Assembly (NCBI GenBank): GCA_031254035.1
Contig: JAIRVF010000014.1
Coordinates: 1-64,000, forward strand
From: Paenibacillus sp.
GTDB taxonomy: Bacteria; Bacillota; Bacilli; Paenibacillales; Paenibacillaceae
Direction: 5' to 3'
DNA length: 64,000 bases
Under the pieces are notes generated by a model. It did not search any database. It had not been told where the DNA came from and was given only the letters and a program-made list of their open reading frames with translations. The position numbers were made by a program, and so were the translations under genes. Shown here piece by piece: positions 27,687 through 36,307 of the stretch; position 1 is the stretch's first letter, and every line of letters begins with the position of its first letter.

Positions 27687-27845
27687 ATGCGTCAATCTTC
27701 CCATACATTAGCACTGAAATATATGCCCCTGGTTCCGCTTGAATCCGTCAAGGAGGCCATTAAGCTGGAGCGGGCAGGTGAACCTTTTCCGTTATGGAAT
27801 GGATACCGTAAAGGAACAGGGTCATCTCCGTACCAATTGCGTTAA
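27687..27845 (+). CDS. Small hypothetical protein (52 aa)
   Basis: ATG at 27687 is preceded by GAAGGAG at ideal spacing. The peptide contains PLVPLESVKEAIKLERAGEP and ends SSPYQLR; it is soluble, with one predicted helix rich in charged residues. I do not recognise a family. It sits between two hairpin terminators (27644-27668 and 27914-27953), so it could be a single small transcription unit or a read-through part of relA-dtd. Confidence 0.45.
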   Translation: MRQSSHTLALKYMPLVPLESVKEAIKLERAGEPFPLWNGYRKGTGSSPYQLR

Positions 27846-27913
27846 CAAGGCGCGATTAAGAAAATGGTTGTTATTTTCTTGATCGCATCAATCGAATGAA
27901 CAGGCCTCAGGCA

Positions 27914-27953
27914 AAAACAGCAGGTTCTCATCAAAAGAGGGCCTGCTGTTTTG
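27914..27953 (+). terminator. Terminator after the small ORF
   Basis: AAAACAGCAGGTTCT / GAGGGCCTGCTGTTTT stem, loop CATCAAAA. T-rich 3' side. Confidence 0.8.
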
Positions 27954-27998
27954 AATATTGAAATTGGGAGCAGCATATTATATAAAGCGCCTTCTAGA

Positions 27999-28054
27999 CT
28001 GTAATATAACTGTAATGTTAGCTTCATAATCCTTTAACATAGCCTGTTTATAAT
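27999..28054 (+). promoter_or_regulatory. Possible PhoP-type promoter with 11-bp tandem boxes
   Basis: Units CTGTAATATA (27999), CTGTAATGTT (28010), GCTTCATAAT (28021) and CTTTAACATA (28032) recur every 11 bp, with TATAAT at 28049-28054 just downstream. This spacing and TTAACA/TTCATA-like content resemble Pho boxes of PhoP-activated promoters. No open reading frame follows, only a strong terminator at 28093. Confidence 0.35.
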
Positions 28055-28092
28055 AACAGCATGACCCCCTTTTTTAATATATAACCTTATGG

Positions 28093-28120
28093 ACCTACAA
28101 TACGGATTGTAGGTTTTTCT
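28093..28120 (+). terminator. Strong terminator with no gene before it
   Basis: Perfect ACCTACAAT-ACGG-ATTGTAGGT stem followed by TTTTTCTTTT. The upstream 140 bp contain promoter-like sequence but no gene, so it may end a very short RNA of about 60 nt. Confidence 0.85.
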
Positions 28121-28132
28121 TTTGTTTTCCAC

Positions 28133-28161
28133 TTGACTTTAGTGGAGTGGTTCATTACAAT
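28133..28161 (+). promoter_or_regulatory. Sigma-A promoter of hisS-aspS
   Basis: TTGACT (28133-28138), 17-bp spacer, TACAAT (28156-28161). It directly precedes the T-box leader. Confidence 0.75.
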
Positions 28162-28194
28162 CTAAAAATAATCAAAAATGTTCAAAATTCGATT

Positions 28195-28491
28195 CGATGA
28201 CGGGACCAAGTAGTCCGAGCCCCACCATGCAGAGAGGAATCCCAAGGCTGGAAGGATTCTATGGATGACTGGATGAATGACTTCCCCGAGAACAGGCGAC
28301 GAAAGCAGCAGCTCCTTGAACAGGATCTCGCTTATGTTAGTAGACGTACTGCGCGGAACGGGCGTTAAACGTATGAAGCGGATGCACGGTATTTTTGCGC
28401 ATCCGGAATGTGGGTGGCACCACGGGTGATTGATAAAACACAGTCCCTCGTCCCTGTATGCTTGTTAAAGCAGCAGGGCGGGGGATTTTTT
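28195..28491 (+). promoter_or_regulatory. T-box leader of hisS-aspS, probably aspartate-specific
   Basis: Stem I features are visible: AGTAG (5' loop E side), AGAGAGG, the distal loop GGCTGGAAGG and the descending arm. The 3' specifier-loop stretch GAAT-GAC (28276-28281) places codon GAC (Asp) at 28279-28281. The T-box bulge GGGTGGCACCACGGG (28412-28426) reads TGGC, complementary to the GCCA end of a G73 tRNA such as tRNA-Asp. The terminator is TCCCTCGTCCCTG / CAGGGCGGGGGA followed by TTTTTT (28443-28491). Uncharged tRNA would prevent termination and turn on hisS-aspS. Confidence 0.9.
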
Positions 28492-28570
28492 GTATTTCTC
28501 TTGTATACCTATGCTTTGATAAGTAATTTTTGAGCACAGAAAACAGAATCATTTGAATGGGGGTAGAACC

Positions 28571-29833
28571 ATGGCTTACCAGAAACCGACAGGGACCCAA
28601 GATTTTTTGCCGGGTGTGGTGGAAAAATGGCAGTTTGTCGAGGGAAAAGCTAGAGATTTATGCCGGCGTTTCAATTACCGGGAAATCCGCACGCCAATGT
28701 TCGAGCAGACCGAACTGTTTGAACGGGGCGTCGGGGAGACGACGGATATCGTCGAGAAGGAAATGTATACGTTCAAGGATAAAGGCGACCGCAGCATGAC
28801 ACTGCGTCCAGAAGGAACGGCAGGGGTTGTTCGCTCTTATGTGGAGAATAAGCTGTACGGGGAGCCGGATGTAAGCAAGCTGTATTATATCGGGCCGATG
28901 TTCCGTTATGAACGTCCGCAGGCTGGTCGTTACCGTCAGTTTCACCAGTTTGGCGTTGAGGCTTTCGGAGCCGTTGATCCAGCCATCGATGCGGAAGTGG
29001 TCTCACTTGGATACCAATTTTGCAAGGAGCTGGGGCTGCAGGGTGTGAAGGTGGAGATCAACTCTGTCGGCAATCCCGCAAGCCGTGCGGCATACCGTGA
29101 GAAGCTGCTGGGATTTCTTACACCGATGAAAGACAGCTTGTGCAAGGACTGCCAATCCCGGATGGATCGCAATCCGATGCGCGTGCTCGACTGCAAGGTG
29201 GATCAGGATAAATTCGCAAATGCGCCTTCGATTCTAGACAGCTTGGATGAGGAATGCACGAACCATTTCGAGCAGGTAAAGCAGTACCTAACGAATATGG
29301 ACGTGGACTTTGTCGTCAATCACCGCCTGGTGCGCGGACTCGATTACTACACACATACGGCGTTTGAATATAAAGCCCAAGGAATCGGTGCAATCGACAC
29401 GATTGGTGGCGGAGGCCGTTATAACGGTCTGGTCAGCGAAATCGGCGGGCCGGAGCAGCCGGGCATCGGGTTGGGACTCGGTCTTGAACGCATCTTACTC
29501 ATTTTGGACAAACAGGAAATCAACCTGAATGCGGTCAAACCGCTGGATGTTTATTTTGTTGCTTTGGGTGAGGCTGCTGACCGGGAGATTACGAAACAAC
29601 TTTTTCTCGTACGGAAAGAGGGCTTGTCGGCAGAACGCGATTATTTGGGTAGAAAAATGAAAGCCCAAATGAAATCGGCGGACCGCTTTAGCGCCAAAAT
29701 AACGGCGATTCTGGGCGACGACGAGCTGGAGCGGGGCGAGATTTCGTTGAAGCTGATGGCTACGGGCGAACAACAAACGGTCAAGCTAAGCGATCTGATT
29801 ACGAAATTAAGAGAATTTGCTGAAAAGGCATAA
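28571..29833 (+). CDS. hisS: Histidyl-tRNA synthetase
   Basis: Class II synthetase charging tRNA-His. The 420-residue protein begins MAYQKPTGTQDFLPG and has motif 1 near TPMFEQTELFERGVGETTD, motif 2 GPMFRYERPQAGRYRQFHQF (about 112-131), the HisA motifs LVRGLDYYTHTAFEY and GGGGRYNGLV, motif 3 GIGLGLGLERI, and a C-terminal anticodon-binding domain. ATG at 28571 follows GGGGGT. It is the first gene after the T-box and lies 26 bp before aspS. Confidence 0.97.
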   Translation: MAYQKPTGTQDFLPGVVEKWQFVEGKARDLCRRFNYREIRTPMFEQTELFERGVGETTDIVEKEMYTFKDKGDRSMTLRPEGTAGVVRSYVENKLYGEPDVSKLYYIGPMFRYERPQAGRYRQFHQFGVEAFGAVDPAIDAEVVSLGYQFCKELGLQGVKVEINSVGNPASRAAYREKLLGFLTPMKDSLCKDCQSRMDRNPMRVLDCKVDQDKFANAPSILDSLDEECTNHFEQVKQYLTNMDVDFVVNHRLVRGLDYYTHTAFEYKAQGIGAIDTIGGGGRYNGLVSEIGGPEQPGIGLGLGLERILLILDKQEINLNAVKPLDVYFVALGEAADREITKQLFLVRKEGLSAERDYLGRKMKAQMKSADRFSAKITAILGDDELERGEISLKLMATGEQQTVKLSDLITKLREFAEKA

Positions 29834-29859
29834 ATCATAAAAAAGGGGTATGAGAAAAT

Positions 29860-31638
29860 ATGCTTAGAACTCATCAATGCGGAAGCCTTACCACAGGTCA
29901 TATTGGAGAAACTGTCACACTGAACGGCTGGGTGCAAACCCGTCGCGACCTTGGGGGCGTGCTTTTTATCGATCTTCGTGACCGGAGCGGCATCGTGCAA
30001 GTCGTATTTAATCCAGCTTATTCTGGAGATGCGCTGGCGATTGCCGATAAGGTCCGCAGTGAATACGTTCTGTCGGTTACTGGCAAAGTCGTAAAACGCG
30101 ATGAAGAAACGATTAATTCTAATCTCGCAACAGGCGAGATCGAAGTCCATATTACCGAAATTGAAGTGCTGAATGCAGCCAAAACACCTCCATTCTTCAT
30201 CGAAGACGGTGTTGAAGTGGACGAATCGCTGCGTTTGAAATACAGATATCTGGACCTGCGCCGTCCAGAAATGCAAAAAACGCTGATGCTGCGCTCGAAA
30301 GCATCCAAAGTATTCCGTGATTTCCTGGATGAGAACGGATTTGTCGATGTGGAAACTCCGATTCTGACCAAGAGCTCGCCGGAAGGCGCTCGTGATTACC
30401 TGGTGCCTAGCCGCGTTCATTCCGGTGAGTTTTTTGCGCTGCCGCAATCGCCGCAGCTTTATAAGCAGCTTCTGATGGTGAGCGGTCTGGAACGCTACTA
30501 CCAAATCGCCCGCTGCTTCCGTGACGAGGACCTCCGTGCAGACCGTCAGCCTGAGTTTACGCAAGTCGACATCGAGACTTCCTTCCTCGACCGTGATTCG
30601 CTACTCAACATGATGGAGCAGCTGATGGTGAAATTGTTTAAGGAAACGATTGGCGTAGAGCTGACAACTCCGTTCCAGCGCATTACGTATGACGAAGCTA
30701 TGGGCAAATACGGTTCTGACAAACCGGACCTTCGTTTTGGCCTTGAATTGGTTGAAATGAATGACATCGTGGAGAACAGCGGCGTCAAAGTATTCGCATC
30801 CGTCATCGAAAAAGGCGGCGAAGTGAAATGTTTGAATGCTAAAGGCTGCGGAACTTGGAGCCGTAAAGACATCGACGACCTCGGACCATATGCTTCCCGT
30901 TACGGTGCTAAAGGTTTGGCTTGGATTCAAGTGAAAGACGGCGAATTCAAAGGGCCAATCGTGAAGTTCTTTACCGAGCAGGAAATCGAAGCCGTAAGAG
31001 ATCGCACCGGAGCCGAAGATGGCGACTTGTTGCTGTTCTCCGCGGATAATAAAAAGGTTGTGGCAGATGTTCTCGGCGCACTTCGTCTGAAAATCGGACG
31101 CGATCTCGGTCTGATCGACGACAGCGTATATAAATTTGCGTGGGTTACAGACTTCCCGCTGCTCAGCTATGATGAGGAAGCTAAACGTTATGTAGCCGAA
31201 CACCATCCGTTCACCCGTCCAAACGACGAGGATGTGGAATTGTTCGACACGGATCCGCTTAAAATGCGCGCACAAGCATACGACATTGTACTGAACGGCT
31301 ATGAAGTGGGTGGCGGTTCGATGCGTATTTATAAACGTGACATCCAGGAGAAAATGTTCAATGCTCTCGGCCTGTCTCCGGAACTCGCACGCGAGAAATT
31401 CGGCTACCTGCTGGACGCTTTCGAATACGGCACGCCTCCGCATGGCGGCATTGCGTTTGGACTTGATCGCCTCGTGATGCTGCTCGCAGGACGCAACAAT
31501 TTGCGTGAAACGATTGCATTCCCGAAAACGGCAAGTGCTACAGATCTTCTGATGGACGCGCCATCTCCGGTTGATCCATCGCAGCTTGACCAGCTTCATA
31601 TTAAACTGGCAAAGAAACCGGAAAAGGCTAATGCCTAA
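29860..31638 (+). CDS. aspS: Aspartyl-tRNA synthetase
   Basis: Class II bacterial-type AspRS, 592 residues: N-terminal OB anticodon domain ([20 protein letters not shown]), catalytic core with motif 2 [18 protein letters not shown], a GAD insertion domain (about 310-410), and motif 3 [17 protein letters not shown]. The leader upstream seems specific for tRNA-Asp although hisS comes first. Whether it also charges tRNA-Asn cannot be judged here; no gatCAB is in the window. Confidence 0.97.
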   Translation: MLRTHQCGSLTTGHIGETVTLNGWVQTRRDLGGVLFIDLRDRSGIVQVVFNPAYSGDALAIADKVRSEYVLSVTGKVVKRDEETINSNLATGEIEVHITEIEVLNAAKTPPFFIEDGVEVDESLRLKYRYLDLRRPEMQKTLMLRSKASKVFRDFLDENGFVDVETPILTKSSPEGARDYLVPSRVHSGEFFALPQSPQLYKQLLMVSGLERYYQIARCFRDEDLRADRQPEFTQVDIETSFLDRDSLLNMMEQLMVKLFKETIGVELTTPFQRITYDEAMGKYGSDKPDLRFGLELVEMNDIVENSGVKVFASVIEKGGEVKCLNAKGCGTWSRKDIDDLGPYASRYGAKGLAWIQVKDGEFKGPIVKFFTEQEIEAVRDRTGAEDGDLLLFSADNKKVVADVLGALRLKIGRDLGLIDDSVYKFAWVTDFPLLSYDEEAKRYVAEHHPFTRPNDEDVELFDTDPLKMRAQAYDIVLNGYEVGGGSMRIYKRDIQEKMFNALGLSPELAREKFGYLLDAFEYGTPPHGGIAFGLDRLVMLLAGRNNLRETIAFPKTASATDLLMDAPSPVDPSQLDQLHIKLAKKPEKANA

Positions 31639-31667
31639 TATAAAATAAAGGGAGGCCTCCATACATT

Positions 31668-32423
31668 ATGCTCAACCAGTTTTCCCGTACGGAACTCGCG
31701 ATAGGGCCAGATGGCATGAAAGCGATGAAAAACAGCACGGTGGCTGTGCTCGGTATCGGCGGGGTGGGCTCCATTGCGGCGGAGGCCCTCGCCCGCACGG
31801 GTGTCGGCAAGCTGATCCTGATTGACAAAGATGTTGTGGATATCACGAACATCAACCGTCAAATTCATGCCCTGACCACCACGGTCGGCCAAAAGAAAGC
31901 CGATCTGATGGTCGAGCGGATCAAGCTGATCAATCCCGAATGCGAAGCGATTGCCCTAAACATGTTTTATACCGAAGAAACCTATGAGGAGCTTTTTAAA
32001 TTTGATTTGGATTATGTTCTGGATGCGTCCGATACGGTCTCCTACAAGATCCATTTGATCAAAGAATGCCTCAAACGGAAAATTCCGCTCATCTCCAGCA
32101 TGGGTGCTGCGAACAAGATGGACCCAAGCCGCTTCCAGGTGGCGGATATTTCCAAGACGACGGTCGATCCGATCGCACGGGTGATCCGCACCAAGCTCCG
32201 CAAGGAGGGCATCAAAAAAGGCGTCAAGGTCGTCTTTTCGACGGAAGAGCCCATGAAGCCTCGCGTGGATGTGACAGAGAAAATCGTTCCGGAAAATGCT
32301 CCGGCCATCCGCAAAGCGAAGCAGCCGCCCGCCAGCAACGCATTTGTTCCGCCGGTGGCGGGACTAATCATGGTTAGCGTGGCTGTCAAAGATCTGCTGA
32401 AGAAAGCAGGAATCGAGGTATAA
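31668..32423 (+). CDS. tcdA: tRNA threonylcarbamoyladenosine dehydratase
   Basis: TcdA (YrvM/CsdL) is an E1-like ATP-dependent enzyme that cyclises t6A37 of tRNAs to ct6A. The 251-residue protein has the nucleotide-binding GIGGVGSIAAEALARTG (30-46), the DKDVVDITNINRQ segment (about 54-66) and the C-terminal VPPVAGLIMVSVAV region. It follows aspS by 29 bp behind GGGAGG, in the same order as B. subtilis yrvM. Confidence 0.92.
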   Translation: MLNQFSRTELAIGPDGMKAMKNSTVAVLGIGGVGSIAAEALARTGVGKLILIDKDVVDITNINRQIHALTTTVGQKKADLMVERIKLINPECEAIALNMFYTEETYEELFKFDLDYVLDASDTVSYKIHLIKECLKRKIPLISSMGAANKMDPSRFQVADISKTTVDPIARVIRTKLRKEGIKKGVKVVFSTEEPMKPRVDVTEKIVPENAPAIRKAKQPPASNAFVPPVAGLIMVSVAVKDLLKKAGIEV

Positions 32424-32463
32424 TAACATCGCTACCCTATGTTGAAATGTGATACAATCATAT

Positions 32464-32503
32464 GGCGTGAATGGTCGTATATAACGGCGGTCACGCCTTT
32501 TTG
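32464..32503 (+). terminator. Terminator after tcdA
   Basis: GGCGTGA ... TCACGCC stem with a long AT-rich loop, followed by TTTTTG. It closes the hisS-aspS-tcdA operon. Confidence 0.7.
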
Positions 32504-32571
32504 TTTCGAATTCAAGTAGAATTGAAATCGTTTGTGAGGCAACTCGGCAGTAACAGAAAGAAGGGGAATTT

Positions 32572-33870
32572 TTGAAATCAGGTTTTTGGCAAAATAGTCT
32601 CGGTCTTAGACCGGGAGACAGCTGGAAAAAAGAGCTCATTGCCGGAGTGGTTTCGTATTTTTCAGTTGTATATATTGTTATGGTTAACGCTAATATTTTG
32701 CATGATGCGGGCATGCCGCTGAAAGCGGCGATGATTGGCACTATTTTAACATCGATCAGCGGTTGCCTTTTGATGGCCTTTGGTGGCAAATCGCCGATTG
32801 TGGTCATACCCGGCATGGGGATCAACGCTTTTTTCACCTATACACTAGTGCATTCCATGAAGCTAAGTTGGCAGGAAGCTTTGATGGTGGTAGCGGTAAC
32901 GGGTGTTTTGTTTGCGATTTTGGCTTTTACGTCATTGTATCGGAAGATCAGCGAAGCCATACCACATAATCTGCAGCACGGGATTACCGTCGGTATCGGT
33001 TTGTTCATGACCTTTATCGGTCTACAAAAAAGCGGAATCGTGATTGCGCATCAAACAACATTTGTCGCCATCGGTCACTTTAGTGATCCCGCGGTAATCG
33101 TCGCCTGCATTACACTGCTGCTGGCGCTTATTTTGTTTATCCGGGGCGTTCAGGGTGGTCTTCTCATCAGCATTTTGGTGGGAACGGGCCTGGCTTATTT
33201 GCTTGGTGCCATCAAGCCGCAGCAGCAAATGGAATCCGGCCCTATTTTCAAGGAATACGGCACATTATTTGGACAGCTATCGTGGTCGGGGGCCGGAAGT
33301 CTGGTCTTTTGGATCGCCGTTTTTTTGCTGCTCTTGATCGTCGTTTTTGAAAATATCGGTCTCATCGCTTCTCAAACGCAGATGATCGATCGTCCCGAAC
33401 GTTTTAAGGGCAGTTTGCGGGCACTGTCGATTACGAATATTTTCGCGGGGATTTTCGGCAGCAGCCCGGTTGTGGCGGCGGCGGAGACGACCGCAGGTAT
33501 TGCAGCCGGGGGCCGTACCGGCATGACCCCTCTGGTAACTGCCGTGTGCTTCTGCGCTACATTCTTCTTTATTCCGCTGCTCGCTTTCATACCGGACTGT
33601 GCAATTGCTCCGATTTTGATCGTCATCGGTGGACTGATGGTACAGAATGTCAAGAACATGGATTTTGGCGACCTGTCGGAAGCATTCCCAGGTTTTCTAA
33701 TCATGGTCATGATTCCTTTCACATACAGTATTGTGGATGGTATGGCTTTTGGGTTTATCGCCTATCCGATTATCAAATTCGCTCTGGGGAAGGGCAAGGA
33801 AGTTTCTCCAGCGCTTTATGTTATTGCTGCTTTATTTGTCGCTAACCTTGTGCTACATACATTGCTGTAA
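32572..33870 (+). CDS. Purine permease, NCS2/AzgA family
   Basis: A 432-residue permease of the AzgA/PbuG/PbuO group, taking up adenine, guanine or hypoxanthine with protons. Signatures are the start WKKELIAGVVSYFSVVYIVMVNA, the middle helices with PGMGINAFFTY and the region IFGSSPVVAAAETTAGIAAGGRTG. The start is TTG behind AAGAAGGGG. Bacillus relatives are often under a purine riboswitch; none was recognised in the 148 bp upstream. It begins the accessory block between tcdA and rarA. Confidence 0.88.
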   Translation: MKSGFWQNSLGLRPGDSWKKELIAGVVSYFSVVYIVMVNANILHDAGMPLKAAMIGTILTSISGCLLMAFGGKSPIVVIPGMGINAFFTYTLVHSMKLSWQEALMVVAVTGVLFAILAFTSLYRKISEAIPHNLQHGITVGIGLFMTFIGLQKSGIVIAHQTTFVAIGHFSDPAVIVACITLLLALILFIRGVQGGLLISILVGTGLAYLLGAIKPQQQMESGPIFKEYGTLFGQLSWSGAGSLVFWIAVFLLLLIVVFENIGLIASQTQMIDRPERFKGSLRALSITNIFAGIFGSSPVVAAAETTAGIAAGGRTGMTPLVTAVCFCATFFFIPLLAFIPDCAIAPILIVIGGLMVQNVKNMDFGDLSEAFPGFLIMVMIPFTYSIVDGMAFGFIAYPIIKFALGKGKEVSPALYVIAALFVANLVLHTLL

Positions 33871-33961
33871 ACAGCATGCGGGATAAGGGGAGCGGGGCCG
33901 CTTCTGCTGGGTGGCCCTATATTTTCAAGAGTGCTCACGAGATTTTGGGAGGAGGAAAGAC

Positions 33962-34921
33962 ATGACACTCATACAATCATTTACAGAAGGACAGGAAGTT
34001 ACGGGGTATTATCTATTAAAATCATCCATGGTAAAACAAACGAATTCCACACCACCTAAGGATTATTTGGATATTATTCTTTCAGACACGAGCGGTGAAA
34101 TTACGGCTAAATATTGGGATGCTTCCTCCACAGACAAGGAAACTTTCTTTGCGCCAATGCTGGTAAAGGTCCGTGGAGTGGTCCAGCTGTACCGCGAACG
34201 CTTGCAATTTAAGGTAAACAAAATCCGCCCAGCTACCGAAGAGGACGGTTATAATATTACGGATTTCGTGCGCTCGGCACCGGTTCCGCCCAATGATCTT
34301 GTTTATGCCATCAAAACAGCCGCTTCGACGATCCAGGACACGGACATGCAAGTCATCATTGACCACTGTTTTAACAAGGTCGGGGATAAACTGATGCATT
34401 ATCCTGCTGCTAAAGGCATGCATCATGCCTTCTATGCAGGGCTGGCCTACCATATGGTGCGGATGCTGGAGTTGGCCGAATTCGTCTGCAAACAGCGTCC
34501 TTTCCTGAACAGGGATTTGCTGGTGGCAGGTATCATTTTGCATGATATCGCCAAAACAGAAGAGCTGACGGCGGAGCTTGGCATCGTTAGCGAATACAGC
34601 TTCACGGGGAAGATGCTTGGTCATATTCCGCTTGCTGCTAGTTGGATTACGGAAGCCGCAACAATTTATGGCATGGACGTGAATTCGGAAAAAATTGTAC
34701 TGCTGCAGCATATGATTTTGGCACACCATAATTTGCCGGAATGGGGCAGCACCGTGCAGCCGCAAATTCCTGAAGCGCTTGCGCTCCATCTGATTGATCA
34801 AATGGATGCCAAACTTCAGGCCGCAGAGGACGCAATCGCAACAATGCCATCCACGGAGAATTGGACCACACCGGTTAGGGCGCTAGAAAATAAAGCGTAT
34901 TACAGGGCCAAAGGGAATTAA
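33962..34921 (+). CDS. 3'-5' exoribonuclease, YhaM family
   Basis: The 319-residue protein has an N-terminal OB-fold (YLDIILSDTSGEITAKYWD) and a C-terminal HD domain with HHAFYAGLAYHMVRM, LHDIAKTEEL and HHNLPEWG. B. subtilis YhaM is a 3'-5' exonuclease that attacks RNA and single-stranded DNA, and the Staphylococcus homologue Cbf1 acts in DNA replication control and RNA turnover. ATG at 33962 follows GGGAGGAGG. It is probably monocistronic. Confidence 0.85.
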   Translation: MTLIQSFTEGQEVTGYYLLKSSMVKQTNSTPPKDYLDIILSDTSGEITAKYWDASSTDKETFFAPMLVKVRGVVQLYRERLQFKVNKIRPATEEDGYNITDFVRSAPVPPNDLVYAIKTAASTIQDTDMQVIIDHCFNKVGDKLMHYPAAKGMHHAFYAGLAYHMVRMLELAEFVCKQRPFLNRDLLVAGIILHDIAKTEELTAELGIVSEYSFTGKMLGHIPLAASWITEAATIYGMDVNSEKIVLLQHMILAHHNLPEWGSTVQPQIPEALALHLIDQMDAKLQAAEDAIATMPSTENWTTPVRALENKAYYRAKGN

Positions 34922-35013
34922 AGGCGGACGGTACAGATTAGGTATATGCGTTTTTTCGGAAATCCTCACTAGGAAACTTGCCTAAGCTTGCCTTAGGGAG
35001 AAGGAAAATTCCG

Positions 35014-35061
35014 ATGCGAAAAATACGTTTTGGATTTGCCCCGCTGCTGGGGTGCTCATGA
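35014..35061 (+). CDS. Micro-ORF 1 upstream of the EEP hydrolase (15 aa)
   Basis: ATG behind AGGGAGAAGG encodes MRKIRFGFAPLLGCS and stops in an ATGA overlap with the next micro-ORF. A small hairpin CCTAAG-CTTGC-CTTAGG (34981-34997) adjoins its ribosome binding site. A single-base frameshift in the GGGG tract would join it to micro-ORF 2 as one 35-residue membrane peptide, so this may be a broken small gene instead. Confidence 0.35.
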   Translation: MRKIRFGFAPLLGCS

Positions 35062-35120
35062 TATTGGTGAAGTTCGTGGCAGCTTATGCCGATCCATTAG
35101 AGGAGGAGCTATCCAGATGA
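35058..35120 (+). CDS. Micro-ORF 2 upstream of the EEP hydrolase (20 aa)
   Basis: Encodes MILVKFVAAYADPLEEELSR. It overlaps micro-ORF 1 by ATGA (35058-35061) and the hydrolase start by ATGA (35117-35120). The ribosome binding site of the hydrolase (AGAGGAGG) lies inside it. Three frames linked in this way suggest translational coupling, or a frameshifted leader gene. Confidence 0.35.
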   Translation: MILVKFVAAYADPLEEELSR

Positions 35121-35905
35121 AAGAAGCAGACTTGTTGAATGAAAAGGTTAAGGAAGCTGCTGTAAAGGAAAAATCGGTCATGAAGGCTGCCATCCGCGTG
35201 TTGACCTACAACATTCATCACGGGGAAGGTACGGACCAAAAGGTGGATTTGAAACGGATTGCCGAAGTCATCCGCAGCACGAATCCCGATATTGTTGCTT
35301 TGCAGGAAGTCGATCGTAATATGTTTAGAAGCGGAATGGAAGAGCAGGCGGCGGTGCTCGGTAAATTAACGGGAATGCATCATGAATTTGCCAAGGCAAT
35401 TGGATTCGAAGGCAGCGAATACGGAATCGCCATCCTCTCCAGGCTACCGATGGAATGGGTACATACCACCATGCTTCCGAATGAGCAAGACGGAGAACCC
35501 CGCGTGCTGCTGGCAGCAAAGCTGCTTCCGTGGCAGGGACTTCCCTCAGTCGTATTTGCGAACACTCATTTGGAATGGCAGGAGAATATCGAACTTGCGG
35601 CAAAAATCCGGACTGAACAGGTCAAGAAGATTCAGAAGTATTTGCAGGACAAAACGCCGTATATACTGGCGGGCGACATGAATGCGCTCCCGGATTCACT
35701 CCCCATGCATATATTAACAAAAGAGGCAGTAGATGCAACGGCTTCAGTTGGGATCACCAATAAGGAAGATGGGAAAATCGACTATATCCTATTTGACAAA
35801 AAGAGTGGATGGAAGCTGGTGGGTTCCGAACGGATAGAAGATGACACTGCTTCGGATCACTATCCGGTACTAAGTATTTTGGAATGGGATCCCAAGGTGC
35901 GGTGA
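35117..35905 (+). CDS. Endonuclease/exonuclease/phosphatase (EEP) family hydrolase
   Basis: A 262-residue metal-dependent phosphodiesterase fold related to DNase I, sphingomyelinase and inositol phosphatases. The core motifs are all present: TYNIHHGEG (His pair and Asn), VALQEVDRN (catalytic Glu), NTHLEW, LAGDMNALPDS (Asp and Asn) and SDHYPVL (Asp-His dyad). There is no signal peptide, so it acts inside the cell. Substrate unknown. ATG at 35117 follows AGAGGAGG; a longer frame reaches 35030 without support. Confidence 0.85.
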   Translation: MKEADLLNEKVKEAAVKEKSVMKAAIRVLTYNIHHGEGTDQKVDLKRIAEVIRSTNPDIVALQEVDRNMFRSGMEEQAAVLGKLTGMHHEFAKAIGFEGSEYGIAILSRLPMEWVHTTMLPNEQDGEPRVLLAAKLLPWQGLPSVVFANTHLEWQENIELAAKIRTEQVKKIQKYLQDKTPYILAGDMNALPDSLPMHILTKEAVDATASVGITNKEDGKIDYILFDKKSGWKLVGSERIEDDTASDHYPVLSILEWDPKVR

Positions 35906-35952
35906 CGGCAATGAAGCCGGAATTGTTAAAAAGGATCAATAAAATTATTATC

Positions 35953-35992
35953 CAAGGCGGCTCTCCGCAAGGGGAGTTGAGACCGCCTTTCT
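35953..35992 (+). terminator. Terminator after the EEP hydrolase
   Basis: AAGGCGGCTCTCC / GGGGAGTTGAGACCGCCTTT imperfect stem followed by T-rich sequence. Confidence 0.75.
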
Positions 35993-36107
35993 TAAGATAT
36001 CAGAAAGTATAAACTTCCGGTAATCTCATCCTCATATCTCAAGAAAAATTATCTAATAGCGCCTTTTTTCTTGAGGTGCGTCGATTGACGTTTTTCTTAT
36101 CAAGCCG

Positions 36108-36166
36108 TGAAAATAAAACAAAAAACCGAAAGGGTTTCTCCGTATAAAGGAGTTCCATTTCGGGTT
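36108..36166 (-). terminator. Minus-strand terminator without a known gene
   Basis: Read on the minus strand, AACCCGAAATGGAACTCC ... GGAGAAACCCTTTCGGTT folds, with an inner CTCC/GGAG stem, and is followed by a long T-rich tail. The plus strand lacks a T-run after the hairpin, so the direction is clear. Confidence 0.65.
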
Positions 36167-36272
36167 ATGTAAAAAAATTTCGATTTTGCGTTATTTAATG
36201 AAACATATTGAAAGTAACATACGTATATGATACTATAAAATGTGCCCAAAAAAAGATTATTAAATAAAAATC
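36110..36272 (-). ncRNA. Candidate small RNA opposite the sigma-factor leader
   Basis: On the minus strand a promoter-like pair (TTGACG at 36307-36302 and TAATAT at 36284-36279, spacer 17) is followed about 110-150 bp later by a strong hairpin (36166-36123) and a TTTTTTGTTTTATTTT tail. No minus-strand gene is there. The predicted RNA of about 160 nt would be antisense to the long leader of the sigma-factor gene. Sequence evidence only. Confidence 0.35.
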
Positions 36273-36278
36273 AACTTT

Positions 36279-36307
36279 ATATTAACATATTATCCTTTTT
36301 GCGTCAA
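36279..36307 (-). promoter_or_regulatory. Promoter-like pair for the candidate small RNA
   Basis: TTGACG and TAATAT with a 17-bp spacer on the minus strand. The -35 matches at five of six positions and the -10 at four of six. Confidence 0.35.

Noticed and set aside
30601..31662. 353-codon minus-strand frame opposite aspS
   Set aside because: A shadow of the aspS reading frame in a GC-balanced gene; no start signal or family match.
32424..32571. Possible purine riboswitch before the purine permease
   Set aside because: No P1-P2-P3 arrangement with the conserved purine-aptamer loops was seen; the only clear structure is the GGCGTGA/TCACGCC terminator of tcdA.
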